From an uncultured Bacteroidia bacterium (GTDB lineage: Bacteria > Bacteroidota > Bacteroidia > Bacteroidales > ML635J-15): 64,000 nucleotides of DNA. The stretch is taken from NCBI GenBank assembly GCA_902776565.1, contig CACYQN010000006.1, positions 62,001 to 126,000 of the forward strand. Reading direction: 5' to 3'. Made by a program: the position numbers and the translations under genes. Shown in pieces: positions 18,127 to 25,147 of this stretch. The notes beneath the pieces are model-generated. The model saw only the letters and a program-made list of their open reading frames with translations. It did not search any database and was not told the DNA's origin. How positions within the stretch are numbered: the first letter of the stretch is position 1; the number at the start of each line of letters is the position of its first letter.

Positions 18127-19197
18127 ATGGCAACAAACGTTAACACTAAGGAACTGAAGGAAATACTGGAAACAACACCCAGCAAGCAGAACATTATGCT
18201 AGTTGGAAAACACGGAATTGGCAAGTCGGAAATTCTCACCGAATTCTTCGAGAAGAAAGGAATGAAGGTTACCGCACTTTTCCTCGGACAGATGAGCGAC
18301 CCTGGCGACCTGATTGGTCTTCCGCGTCTCGACGAAAGTACCGGCAAGACAATGTTTATGCCGCCATACTGGTTCCCGACCGATGGCAAACCCGTTGTTC
18401 TTTTCCTCGACGAGCTTAACCGCGCCCGTCCCGAAGTGCTACAGACAATCATGGACTTAGCGTTGAACCGCAAACTTGCAGGCAGAAGCCTTCCCGAAGG
18501 CAGTCGCCTGGTTTCGGCTGTCAACGAAGGCGAAGAATATCAGCTCACCGACCTCGACCCTGCCCTTGTCTCGCGTTTCAACATCTACAATTTCCGTCCT
18601 ACCGTTGCAGAATGGCTGTTGTGGGCTGCAGAACAGAAAGTTGACGAGCGCGTAATCACTTTCATTCAGGAAAATCCGCGTTTCCTCGACACCTGCGACA
18701 AGGCTGCCGACGAAACTGGCCTCGACAAAAGTCCCGACCGCCGTGCGTGGAAAAAGGTTTCCGACTGCATAAAGGATTGCCCCGAACTGAAAGCAATTCA
18801 CAAGAAAATAATTTCGGGAATCGTTGGCGCACAAGCAACTACAGCGTTTATGAGTTCAATATCGCAGAACAAAGTCCTCAGCGCAAAGGAAATCCTGATG
18901 AACTACGAAAAGCACAAGGCAAAGATTGACAAGTATATGCTTCACGAAACCGCAGTCGCAAACGAATCAATCTTCCGCTTCCTCGAAACACAGGAAATTT
19001 CCGATGACGAAAAGCCTACAATCGCCAAGAACCTTGCCTTATATGTCAAAGGTCTGCAATCGCCTAAGAAAAAAGAGGAGTTTGCCCATTTCGTATCAAT
19101 TTATGAGAAAGGCACTTACACTCAGACTATTGTCTTCATACTTACCGAAGCACCTGAACTGTACACACAGATGACCAGCTTTATCAAAAACCTGTAG
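18127..19197 (+). CDS. MoxR family AAA+ ATPase
   Basis: A 356-residue MoxR-type ATPase. Walker A is GKHGIGKS (about residues 28-35). The MoxR insert LGQMSDPGDLIGLPRL follows, then Walker B PVVLFLDELNRARPEV, sensor-like SRLVSAVNEG and the arginine-finger region LDPALVSRFNIYNFRP. The C-terminal third is a helical lid and extension. MoxR ATPases work with VWA proteins as chaperone-like complexes that insert metals or remodel partners. The VWA gene starts 2 bp after its stop, which makes the pair certain. No third component adjoins on the same strand; the downstream WYL gene is convergent. Confidence 0.92.
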   Translation: MATNVNTKELKEILETTPSKQNIMLVGKHGIGKSEILTEFFEKKGMKVTALFLGQMSDPGDLIGLPRLDESTGKTMFMPPYWFPTDGKPVVLFLDELNRARPEVLQTIMDLALNRKLAGRSLPEGSRLVSAVNEGEEYQLTDLDPALVSRFNIYNFRPTVAEWLLWAAEQKVDERVITFIQENPRFLDTCDKAADETGLDKSPDRRAWKKVSDCIKDCPELKAIHKKIISGIVGAQATTAFMSSISQNKVLSAKEILMNYEKHKAKIDKYMLHETAVANESIFRFLETQEISDDEKPTIAKNLALYVKGLQSPKKKEEFAHFVSIYEKGTYTQTIVFILTEAPELYTQMTSFIKNL

Positions 19198-19199
19198 AA

Positions 19200-20585
19200 A
19201 TGGAAGAGCGGATTCGGAAGATAAGCGAACGCTGGTTCCTTGTCGAGCCTGCGCTGTTCTCGATTTACTGCACCCACCAGCTTGCGACAAACGTGCTGAT
19301 GGACTGCCCTATCCGTTGCGGACAGGGAATGGTGGAATACAACCCAAGCATAATGGAAACTTTCTCCGATGCAGAACTCGAAGAAGCCTTGCGCTCCGAA
19401 ATGATTCGCCTTTTCCTGAAGCACCCATACGAACGACAGCCCGAAAATTCGCTTCCCGAAGCGCTTTCGTTCGGTAGCGATATGGTTCTCGGTCAGCATT
19501 ACAACTTCAAAACATTGCATTTCATTTCCGCCGACAATTTCCAACTACCTGCTGGAGAATGCTTTGAATGGTATGTGGACAAACTGAACGAGATTCTTCG
19601 TCAATCTTCCGCTACTCCCGAAAAAAGCGAGGACGACAGCGACGACAAGACCGACAGCGACAAACAGGACGAAAATGAAGACGAAAACAACGATGGCGGA
19701 AACGGCAACGAAGGCGATGGAAATGACGGCGAAGGCAAATCCAACAATGGTGAAAACGACAACTCCGATGGTGGCAGCGGCGAAACCGACCAGAACGGCG
19801 AAGGTGCCGACAATGGCGACAACGAAGCCTCTGCCGGCAACGACGGGAAAAGCGAGTTTGGCAACGGACTTGGCGAAAACAAGAATCAAAACGGTTTCAC
19901 GAAACAGCAGTTGGACTCCGCCCGCGACCACTCGGCACTCTGGGAAGAAGACGAACTTAAGCAACAGGAAATCAACGAGATAATCGCAAGCACAACCAAC
20001 TGGGGAAGCATACCAGGCACTATGGTCGAACAGATAAAGGCCTCGCTGATAGTAAAACTCGACTACCGCAAAGTGCTTTCAAGTTTCCACACAAGCATCT
20101 TGTCGAGCCACAGACACCTGACGCGAATGCGTCCCAACCGCCGCAGCGGATTCGAACAGATGGGAAGCATCTACGAATTGGCATCGAAACTGCTTGTGGG
20201 TGTCGATGTTAGTGGCTCTGTAACGAGCAAGACATTGCAGGCTTTCTACTCGGTGATTGCACGATTTTTCAAGTACGGCATCGAAACAATCGATACAATA
20301 CAATTCGACACAACACTCAAGGAATTGGAAACTTTCAAGAAAGCATCCAAAGAAATAAAAGTCACAGGACGTGGCGGGACTGACTTCCAGCCCATCTTCG
20401 ACTACATCCGCGAACATCGTCAATACGACGGACTTATCATCCTCACTGATGGCTACGCCCCTCCCCCGAAAGTCGATTTTCCGATGCGAACAAAGGTGCT
20501 ATGGATTTGTCAGGGCGAACAAGAATACAACGAGCACAAGGACTGGATGAAAAAGACGGGAAAAGTCTGCTGGATAGAATTTTAG
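19200..20585 (+). CDS. VWA domain protein of the DUF2201 type, partner of the MoxR ATPase
   Basis: A 461-residue protein. The N-terminal 130 residues match the DUF2201 metallopeptidase-like region (LFSIYCTHQLATNVLMDCP, ALRSEMIRLFLKHPYERQ); the HExxH zinc motif is absent. Residues 138-235 are a low-complexity linker made almost only of Asp, Glu, Gly, Asn and Ser. The C-terminal 165 residues form a VWA fold with the MIDAS motif DVSGS (in LLVGVDVSGSVTSKTLQ), a threonine in GRGGTDFQPIFDY and an aspartate in LIILTDGYAPP. With the MIDAS residues intact it should bind a divalent metal and ligand. It forms a two-gene operon with the MoxR gene. Confidence 0.9.
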   Translation: MEERIRKISERWFLVEPALFSIYCTHQLATNVLMDCPIRCGQGMVEYNPSIMETFSDAELEEALRSEMIRLFLKHPYERQPENSLPEALSFGSDMVLGQHYNFKTLHFISADNFQLPAGECFEWYVDKLNEILRQSSATPEKSEDDSDDKTDSDKQDENEDENNDGGNGNEGDGNDGEGKSNNGENDNSDGGSGETDQNGEGADNGDNEASAGNDGKSEFGNGLGENKNQNGFTKQQLDSARDHSALWEEDELKQQEINEIIASTTNWGSIPGTMVEQIKASLIVKLDYRKVLSSFHTSILSSHRHLTRMRPNRRSGFEQMGSIYELASKLLVGVDVSGSVTSKTLQAFYSVIARFFKYGIETIDTIQFDTTLKELETFKKASKEIKVTGRGGTDFQPIFDYIREHRQYDGLIILTDGYAPPPKVDFPMRTKVLWICQGEQEYNEHKDWMKKTGKVCWIEF

Positions 20586-20604
20586 CAAATAAAAAAAACT
20601 CTAA

Positions 20605-20672
20605 CTTGTCGTAGGCACAAGTTTGTCGTAGGCTCCAGCCTATCAAGTTTGTCGTAGGCTCCAGCCTACGAC
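20605..20672. repeat. Tandem REP-like palindromic repeat, three units
   Basis: The unit TTTGTCGTAGGCTCCAGCCT is repeated with CAAG at the joints, first in a short form (20605-20621), then at 20622-20647 and 20648-20672. The last unit is a perfect hairpin, GTCGTAGGC (20651-20659) and GCCTACGAC (20664-20672) with a 4-nt loop. It lies between the convergent VWA and WYL genes and may also end transcription. A related CCAAGGCTCTTGCC stretch follows to 20698. Confidence 0.7.
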
Positions 20673-20703
20673 ATCTAAAACCAAGGCTCTTGCCTTGCCA
20701 TAT

Positions 20704-21738
20704 CTATTCCTCTTCCGTCTTCTTTCCGCCACAATAATTCCTATACATCCCTTCCGACTGTTCTGTCATTCGTTTCACCAGTTGCCGTGGCGACTTTACG
20801 ACAAGACCATCGCCAAAACCCAAGAATTCGCGGATAAGCTCCCTGTTCCAAATTACCCTGATTACAAAGTCGGCGGAACCGTCCTCGTACTGCTTTATCA
20901 TCCGTTGCGTCTTGTGGAAAGGCTTTGTGACGATATATGGCGTGTGGTCTGCGCTTGCCCAGAATACTATGTTCTTTTCGGATTTGTCGTAGAGTGTTAC
21001 ACCGACAATCTTGTCGAAATATGCAACTGGGTCGAAGTCGGTATTTTCGATGTAGTTCTTCGCTTCGCCCATTTCCATCGACTCTATGCGGTCGAGCGCG
21101 AGGTTGAGAATCATGTTTACGCCTTTTGCCTTCCCGAACAGAAACCAGCGGTTGCGGTATTCGCGCAGTACATACGGAGAAAAGCGTAACGGATTGGCTT
21201 TCGGCGACTTGAAGGACTTGTACATAATGTCCAGCGGTCGCTTGGCAACAATGGCATCGTACGACATATTAATATAATTAAGACCACGAAGACGGTCGTT
21301 CTTTTCGAAGAAAATGACTGGTTGCGTCTTGTGTTGCAACGATGAAACATGGTCGTTCAGACGGTTTATAACTTCTTCCAGTTCACCGAATTGCGAAAAA
21401 CCGCTAAGTTGCTTCAGCACATTAATTGCTTCGGTCATTGCCTTCATGTCGAAGTCGGTGATGGGCGAATTGGTTATGCTGAATTTCGGGTCGGAATACG
21501 AATAGTACTTGTGGTCGGTTACGACGATTGGTGCGTTGTAGCCGAGTTTTTCGCTGCGCATATTCTGGATGTCAAGTTGAATGGTACGCTTGCTTATTCC
21601 GTTCGTGTTGCCTTCGTACTCGTACAGAGCATCTGAACAGGCATCAATTAGGTCTTCGAGAGTCCACAGGCGGTTGCGCCTCTGCAGGCACTGGTCGATG
21701 GTTTTGTAGCGTATCAACGCGTTTTTACTTGCTGGCAT
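20704..21738 (-). CDS. WYL domain transcriptional regulator (copy 2), divergent from the coiled-coil gene
   Basis: A 344-residue regulator. The N-terminal winged helix includes YKTIDQCLQRRNRLWTLEDLIDACSDALYEYEG and the recognition region GISKRTIQLDIQNMRS (about residues 48-63). The WYL-like domain at about 170-250 has KRPLDIMYKSFKSPKANPLRFSPYVLREYRNRWFLFGKAKG and ends in LALDRIESMEMG; the WYL tripeptide is replaced by RWFLF. A C-terminal WCX segment follows (DKSEKNIVFWASADHTPYIVTKPFHKTQRMI). It is transcribed away from the coiled-coil gene at 21874. An inverted repeat at 21785-21807 overlaps its own -33 box, so it probably represses itself and the divergent gene. WYL domains sense nucleic acids or nucleotides. 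Confidence 0.9.
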   Translation of the reverse strand: MPASKNALIRYKTIDQCLQRRNRLWTLEDLIDACSDALYEYEGNTNGISKRTIQLDIQNMRSEKLGYNAPIVVTDHKYYSYSDPKFSITNSPITDFDMKAMTEAINVLKQLSGFSQFGELEEVINRLNDHVSSLQHKTQPVIFFEKNDRLRGLNYINMSYDAIVAKRPLDIMYKSFKSPKANPLRFSPYVLREYRNRWFLFGKAKGVNMILNLALDRIESMEMGEAKNYIENTDFDPVAYFDKIVGVTLYDKSEKNIVFWASADHTPYIVTKPFHKTQRMIKQYEDGSADFVIRVIWNRELIREFLGFGDGLVVKSPRQLVKRMTEQSEGMYRNYCGGKKTEEE

Positions 21739-21761
21739 AATCGTGAAAATGAAAATTTTTG

Positions 21762-21794
21762 CAAATTTATTAAAAATTTTTCTGACTACGCAAA
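21762..21794 (-). promoter_or_regulatory. Promoter of the WYL gene, minus strand
   Basis: On the minus strand, TTTG at 21794-21791 and TAAATTTG at 21769-21762 are 21 bp apart, a good -33/-7 pair. The -33 box lies inside the left arm of the operator palindrome, so a bound regulator would block it. Confidence 0.6.
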
Positions 21795-21807
21795 TAGGTT
21801 GCGTAGT
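21785..21807. promoter_or_regulatory. Palindromic operator, probably bound by the WYL regulator
   Basis: ACTACGCAA (21785-21793) and TTGCGTAGT (21799-21807) are perfect 9-bp inverted arms around ATAGG. The site lies between the divergent WYL and coiled-coil genes, overlaps the minus-strand -33 box and ends 8 bp before the plus-strand -7 box. Sixteen near-identical bases of it recur at 23043-23058. Confidence 0.7.
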
Positions 21808-21814
21808 GGGGTTA

Positions 21815-21822
21815 TAATTTTG
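21815..21822 (+). promoter_or_regulatory. -7 promoter element of the coiled-coil gene
   Basis: TAATTTTG starts 31 bases after the start of the GACTACGCAA part of the operator. The downstream operator copy has the same element 30 bases after its start. Confidence 0.6.
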
Positions 21823-21873
21823 CGTCGAATTTTAAAGGACACCAATTTAGTAAACCAGAAAAAACGGAAAATT

Positions 21874-22767
21874 ATGGCAGTTTATTCATCACAACTCGAT
21901 GCCTTTTTCGGTGCTGAAGGCCTTACAAATACCAGCGCCAATTTTATCGCAAACAAAGCAAAGGAGATGTACGAAAACAGCAACAATGTTTTCTTCGACT
22001 TTGTGACAAGCGAGGTTAGTGTTATAGGTATGGACAGAAAAGTCGTTTCGCACAAGGGAATGACCATGGAGGAATTCGACAAGTCCATCGAAGAGGTTGC
22101 AAATGTTGGCAAGCTGAAGGCACTTATTGCTTGGTTGCGCGAGGCAATCAAGGCAAGACAGACTATGGTTGAGGCGGTAAAAAATACAGATGTCGAAACT
22201 TACGCTACCGAGTTGGGAATGGAGCTTCCAACTATGGGCAAACTTATGAATCGCATCACTGAAGATGAAGTAATTGCAGAAATGTCGGTTGCTGAGCGTT
22301 GCCGTTACTATTACCTTGAGGCGCAATGTGCAAACCTTGGCAAGCTGATTCATCCATCGGGCGATTTCAGCAACAGCATAAAGCGGGCAAAAAAGTCACT
22401 TCGCACAGGTCTTTCGACAAGTGGCGAAGGTCGTGATATGACAATCACAGAATACACAGCTTCGCTTGATATGGAGACTGTTGACCATAAGTTTATGGAA
22501 ATGCAGGAGTTGCATCGCAGTTTACAAGCCGAACTGAACGGCATCAAGCACAAGATTGAAATTGCTTTGGATGAGCATAATTCAAATGTAATGATGAGCA
22601 ACCATAAGTCTGCAGAGGAGTTTGACCTTGCAATGAAAACCATTACCGACAAGGTTGACGAGGCTCGCGGCAAGGAGTTGCAACGCATTAGAGGCTTGAA
22701 AATCATTATTCCCGACAGTTTGAAGGAAACTTACGAAATGGTTGCTGCCGTCGGGAAAAACAAATAA
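21874..22767 (+). CDS. Coiled-coil hypothetical protein under WYL control
   Basis: A 297-residue soluble protein that I do not recognise. ATG 21874 (MAVYSSQLDAFFG) is chosen because earlier in-frame starts lie inside the operator and promoter. There is no signal peptide and no membrane segment. The protein is mostly helical, with heptad-like stretches at about residues 65-110 and 190-260 (EMQELHRSLQAELNGIKHKIEIALDEH). A conserved-looking middle part has SVAERCRYYYLEAQCANLGKLIHPSG and the Ser/Thr/Gly-rich RTGLSTSGEGRDMT. No nuclease, ATPase or nucleotide-binding motif can be seen. It is the only protein-coding gene between the operator and the two structured non-coding stretches downstream, so it may bind, process or protect those RNAs; that is inference. 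Confidence 0.8.
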   Translation: MAVYSSQLDAFFGAEGLTNTSANFIANKAKEMYENSNNVFFDFVTSEVSVIGMDRKVVSHKGMTMEEFDKSIEEVANVGKLKALIAWLREAIKARQTMVEAVKNTDVETYATELGMELPTMGKLMNRITEDEVIAEMSVAERCRYYYLEAQCANLGKLIHPSGDFSNSIKRAKKSLRTGLSTSGEGRDMTITEYTASLDMETVDHKFMEMQELHRSLQAELNGIKHKIEIALDEHNSNVMMSNHKSAEEFDLAMKTITDKVDEARGKELQRIRGLKIIIPDSLKETYEMVAAVGKNK

Positions 22768-22780
22768 GGTTGTCGAATGG

Positions 22781-22920
22781 CTGCTGAGCCTGTCTCATGC
22801 AGTCCTTCCTAATCTGTGCTGTGGGTACATGTTTTGAGATAGACCGCCTTTTTAGGTGGTATCTCGAGCTAATCGATAGCTAAATGGACAATTAGAGTCT
22901 ATAACAAACATGTCGGCGCG
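22781..22920 (+). ncRNA. Putative structured RNA 1 (multi-branch), 3' of the coiled-coil gene
   Basis: No gene fits here, but the DNA is full of matched arms. A 5' hairpin pairs CTGC and TGAG (22781-22788) with CTCA and GCAG (22794-22802), with one bulged T. TGTGCTG (22815-22821) and CGGCGCG (22914-22920) pair over seven positions with G-U pairs. ACATGTTT (22827-22834) and AAACATGT (22906-22913) continue the stem. Inside are three hairpins: GAGAT..ACCGCCT/AGGTGGT..ATCTC (22836-22865), AGCTA/TAGCT (22867-22881), and TGGAC/GTCTA with a 7-nt loop (22885-22901). The layout is a four-way junction. A weak hairpin plus TTTTTT ends near 23034. No promoter of its own is clear, so it may be part of the mRNA. 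I know no family that matches. Confidence 0.5.
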
Positions 22921-23042
22921 TCTAAGTATAATTATTTGAATGACTTTGCTCTTGCTTTTGATTGACGTGCTGGTTCTTGCTCTTGTTTTCGGCTTCGACT
23001 CGGTGGTGCTTCACAGCACAGAACAACCTTTTTTGAAAAAAA

Positions 23043-23080
23043 GACTACGCAAGTAGGTCCGTAAATTAGTTGTAATTTTG
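23043..23080 (+). promoter_or_regulatory. Second copy of the WYL operator half-site and promoter
   Basis: GACTACGCAAGTAGGT (23043-23058) matches the first operator (21784-21799) at 15 of 16 bases. The right arm has decayed to CCGTAAAT. TAATTTTG follows at 23073-23080, with almost the same spacing as in the first copy. This would start a transcript near 23088, where no coding gene is found. Confidence 0.6.
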
Positions 23081-23087
23081 CAACGAA

Positions 23088-23390
23088 AAAATTGAGTTGC
23101 TAGCAGTGTTGTCAGATGGGCTGACCGTGTTGCAAGACATTTGATTGACGTTAGCCGATCAACAGGGTCGGCTGTAAAAACGTTTCTACGCGTATCCTTG
23201 TGGAGATTACGTCAGTCAAAAACGGTTAATGACTATGCTGCGTTGGGTATAATCCAACACAACTCAAAAAAATCTGCTTCGCCTGTCGATATGGCCGACG
23301 GGAGCTGATTTCCTTGGCAGAGCCATAGGCAACATTGGCGCCTTTGAACAAATGTCCTATCCCCGAAGCCTGCCAAGTTTTTTTATTTTT
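23088..23390 (+). ncRNA. Putative structured RNA 2, about 300 nt, with own promoter and terminator
   Basis: The stretch from the second operator/promoter to a strong terminator has no credible gene and many paired arms. They are GTCAG/CTGAC (23111-23125); an 11-bp closing stem TTGATTGACGT (23141-23151) with ACGTCAGTCAA (23209-23219), one G-U pair; AGCCGA/TCGGCT inside it (23153-23173); GTTGG/CCAAC with a 7-nt loop (23242-23258); CCTGTCG/CGACGGG (23282-23302, one G-U pair); and the branched terminator (23313-23384). It lacks the conserved sequences I know for tmRNA, RNase P RNA, 4.5S RNA and 6S RNA. A regulated non-coding RNA is the simplest reading. A decayed gene is the alternative. Confidence 0.55.
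23313..23384 (+). terminator. Rho-independent terminator of structured RNA 2
   Basis: CTTGGCAG (23313-23320) pairs with CTGCCAAG (23370-23377), enclosing ATAGG/CCTAT (23325-23329 with 23356-23360) and ACATT/AATGT (23332-23336 with 23351-23355). Seven T follow directly, then A and five more T. Confidence 0.7.
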
Positions 23391-23478
23391 GCCGATGCCT
23401 GCAAGCAAATTATGATTTGCCATTGGGAGAGGAATATGCAAGGCTTATTGAAGGATTGATGGGAATATGAACAAAATT

Positions 23479-23508
23479 TTTGATTTTTTCATAAAATGAC
23501 TATTTTTG
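23479..23508 (+). promoter_or_regulatory. Promoter of the 23535 lipoprotein gene
   Basis: TTTG (23479-23482) and TATTTTTG (23501-23508), 18 bp apart, lie 27 bp before ATG 23535. Confidence 0.55.
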
Positions 23509-23534
23509 TACCATAAATAAAAACGCACTAGACT

Positions 23535-24221
23535 ATGAGGATTATTTTATTGTTAACCGCCCTGTCAATGTTGCTTACCATCGGTTGCAACAATTCAAAC
23601 AATGCTGAACAGCAGGAAGATAACACCGTTGCCGATTCGCTCGAAATGGCTCGTCAGGATTCCATACAGAAGGCCGAAGCCGAGGCAAAGCTTAACGAAG
23701 AACGCGAAGCCGCCGAACAGCAGGAACGCGAAGACGAAGCCGAGCAATTCTGCAAGAATTTCTCGCTCGAAAAGCTAATGTCAATGCTAACCCTACAGGA
23801 TGGCTTTGAGGAGAAGAGCGGAATGTCGCTGATTTACAAGGATGTCATTATCGGAGAAGAGGTCGATGAAGACGAAATCGTATATGGCTTTGGCATTGAA
23901 AAGACCGACAAGAAAACATTAGGCTACAATCTTAAAAGCACAACCAGACATTCGTGCTTCTACAAACTCAACGAGGACACCTCAACCAACCCAAGCCTAA
24001 ACTTCTCCGACAAGGACGATGCAAACGCCTTCTACGACAAGGCTTCGAAATGCAAAGCCATTGATATTGACGGCAATACCTACTACATTCACCCGAAAGA
24101 CGACGGACAAATATACATTGAAACGCCCTACGGCGACGACGACTTCAACACCCTCTTTGTACTGTCACGCCCCGAAAAAAACGGAGATTTCTACAGAATT
24201 AGCGTCGAAGTGTATATGTAG
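23535..24221 (+). CDS. Hypothetical lipoprotein with charged N-terminal helix
   Basis: A 228-residue protein beginning MRIILLLTALSMLLTIGC, a lipoprotein signal ending in lipobox TIGC (Cys18). Residues 20-75 are a Gln/Glu/Ala-rich stretch (EMARQDSIQKAEAEAKLNEE) that should form a long charged helix, a spacer between membrane and domain. The C-terminal 150 residues are a globular domain with no recognised family (GYNLKSTTRHSCFYKL, NTYYIHPKDDGQIYIETPYGDDDF). It stands alone, with its own promoter upstream and repeat-rich DNA downstream. Confidence 0.8.
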   Translation: MRIILLLTALSMLLTIGCNNSNNAEQQEDNTVADSLEMARQDSIQKAEAEAKLNEEREAAEQQEREDEAEQFCKNFSLEKLMSMLTLQDGFEEKSGMSLIYKDVIIGEEVDEDEIVYGFGIEKTDKKTLGYNLKSTTRHSCFYKLNEDTSTNPSLNFSDKDDANAFYDKASKCKAIDIDGNTYYIHPKDDGQIYIETPYGDDDFNTLFVLSRPEKNGDFYRISVEVYM

Positions 24222-24225
24222 AGCA

Positions 24226-24285
24226 AGGGCTAACAGGCTTGAAGACCAGAAGGCTAGAAGACTAAAAGGCTGGAAGGCTGGAAGG
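24226..24285. repeat. Dispersed word repeat, copy 2, followed by ATTGTTAATTGT-type repeat
   Basis: GGGCTAACAGGCTTGAAG matches copy 1 at 11067, then AAGGCTAGAAG, AAAAGGCTGGAAG and GCTGGAAGG follow. From 24329 to 24362 comes a second kind of repeat (ACATTATCAATTGTTAATTG), also found at 26151-26240 and 48458-48487. Confidence 0.6.
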
Positions 24286-24349
24286 TCCCAAAGCCTTAAT
24301 TTTCGATAATTTATGCCATTTATAATTTTACATTGTACATTATCAATTG

Positions 24350-24958
24350 TTAATTGTACATTACCACCGCATACATCCTAAACGTAACCCTATCATCATC
24401 AACCGAATCAAGGATTTTGCCATCCTTCACGAACTTGCCGTCGGAGGTGATTTCGGCATAGCCATCGACAAACGACTTGGCAAACCATTTTTGCTTCAGC
24501 AGTTCGGCATACTGCTCGGACGACAACATAAAGTATTCCAGTTTCACACCCTTGTATCGCTCATTTTTGCTGTAATTGTTATAAAGATCCATTACTGCGG
24601 CAGCACGATAATCTGCGTATATTATGCACTGTTTCAACGAAAATCCTACAACAGGAGATTCATCGATACGGATATAATTATCAATCTTCTTCCAATCATC
24701 ACCATTAACGCTTTTCCATACTGCCGAATCGATAATGGTTTCGGAAACCGAACCTGCAAATATTTCAGGTTTATTCTTAAAATGCCACTGCATTTCTCTC
24801 CAGTCAAGATTAGTTACACAAGACTTATCAACATAAATCACCTTGCCACCAACTTCACACTTCTTGCCGTTGGGCGGAAAATGACCGCCAGCAAACGACA
24901 CAAGCGCATTACCCACAAAAAGACCGATAAAAATCAAGATTACAATTATATGTTTCAT
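24350..24958 (-). CDS. Hypothetical exported protein
   Basis: A 202-residue protein. MKHIIVILIFIGLFVGNALVSFA is a cleavable signal peptide or membrane anchor, followed by GGHFPPNGKKCEVGGKVIYVDKSC with two cysteines. The rest is a single globular domain (DWREMQWHFKNKPEIFAGSVSE, IDESPVVGFSLKQCIIYADYRAAAVMDLYNNY) with no recognised motif. A -7 box TAAATTTG lies at 24992-24985 on the minus strand, just upstream of the ATG. The gene overlaps the dispersed repeat at its 3' end by a few bases. Confidence 0.75.
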   Translation of the reverse strand: MKHIIVILIFIGLFVGNALVSFAGGHFPPNGKKCEVGGKVIYVDKSCVTNLDWREMQWHFKNKPEIFAGSVSETIIDSAVWKSVNGDDWKKIDNYIRIDESPVVGFSLKQCIIYADYRAAAVMDLYNNYSKNERYKGVKLEYFMLSSEQYAELLKQKWFAKSFVDGYAEITSDGKFVKDGKILDSVDDDRVTFRMYAVVMYN

Positions 24959-25043
24959 AATTTACCTATTTTTATGTATAACTGCAAATTTATGCAAATA
25001 TTGCCCAGCACCCTAATATTTTTTTTCAAAAATCTCTACTTTT

Positions 25044-25074
25044 TTTGTTTCTTATCTAAAAATCACTATTTTTG
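25044..25074 (+). promoter_or_regulatory. Promoter upstream of the small membrane protein at 25148
   Basis: TTTG (25044-25047) and TATTTTTG (25067-25074) are 19 bp apart, an ideal pair. A second -7 box TATATTTG is at 25112-25119, closer to the ATG. Confidence 0.6.
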
Positions 25075-25147
25075 CACGACTAAACAACACTTTTGAATTT
25101 CAAAAAACTTGTATATTTGTCGAATAGTTAACTTAAAATTGAATCTT

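Noticed and set aside
18127..21738. MoxR, VWA and WYL as one defence operon
   Set aside because: The WYL gene is convergent, separated by REP-like repeats, and its operator faces the coiled-coil gene instead.
22981..23010. GGCTTCGACTCGG, resembling a tRNA/tmRNA T-loop
   Set aside because: The flanking bases do not pair as a T-stem, and no acceptor arm or other tmRNA part is found.
23088..23390. RNase P RNA, 6S RNA, 4.5S RNA or tmRNA
   Set aside because: None of the conserved sequence blocks that I know from these RNAs is present.
22768..23395. A retron non-coding RNA
   Set aside because: No reverse transcriptase gene nearby and no a1/a2 inverted ends flanking the region.
23226..23441. A 71-codon minus-strand frame within RNA 2 and its terminator
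   Set aside because: Composition is unlike a protein, no ribosome-binding site, and it runs through the terminator arms. Probably a by-product of the RNA structure.
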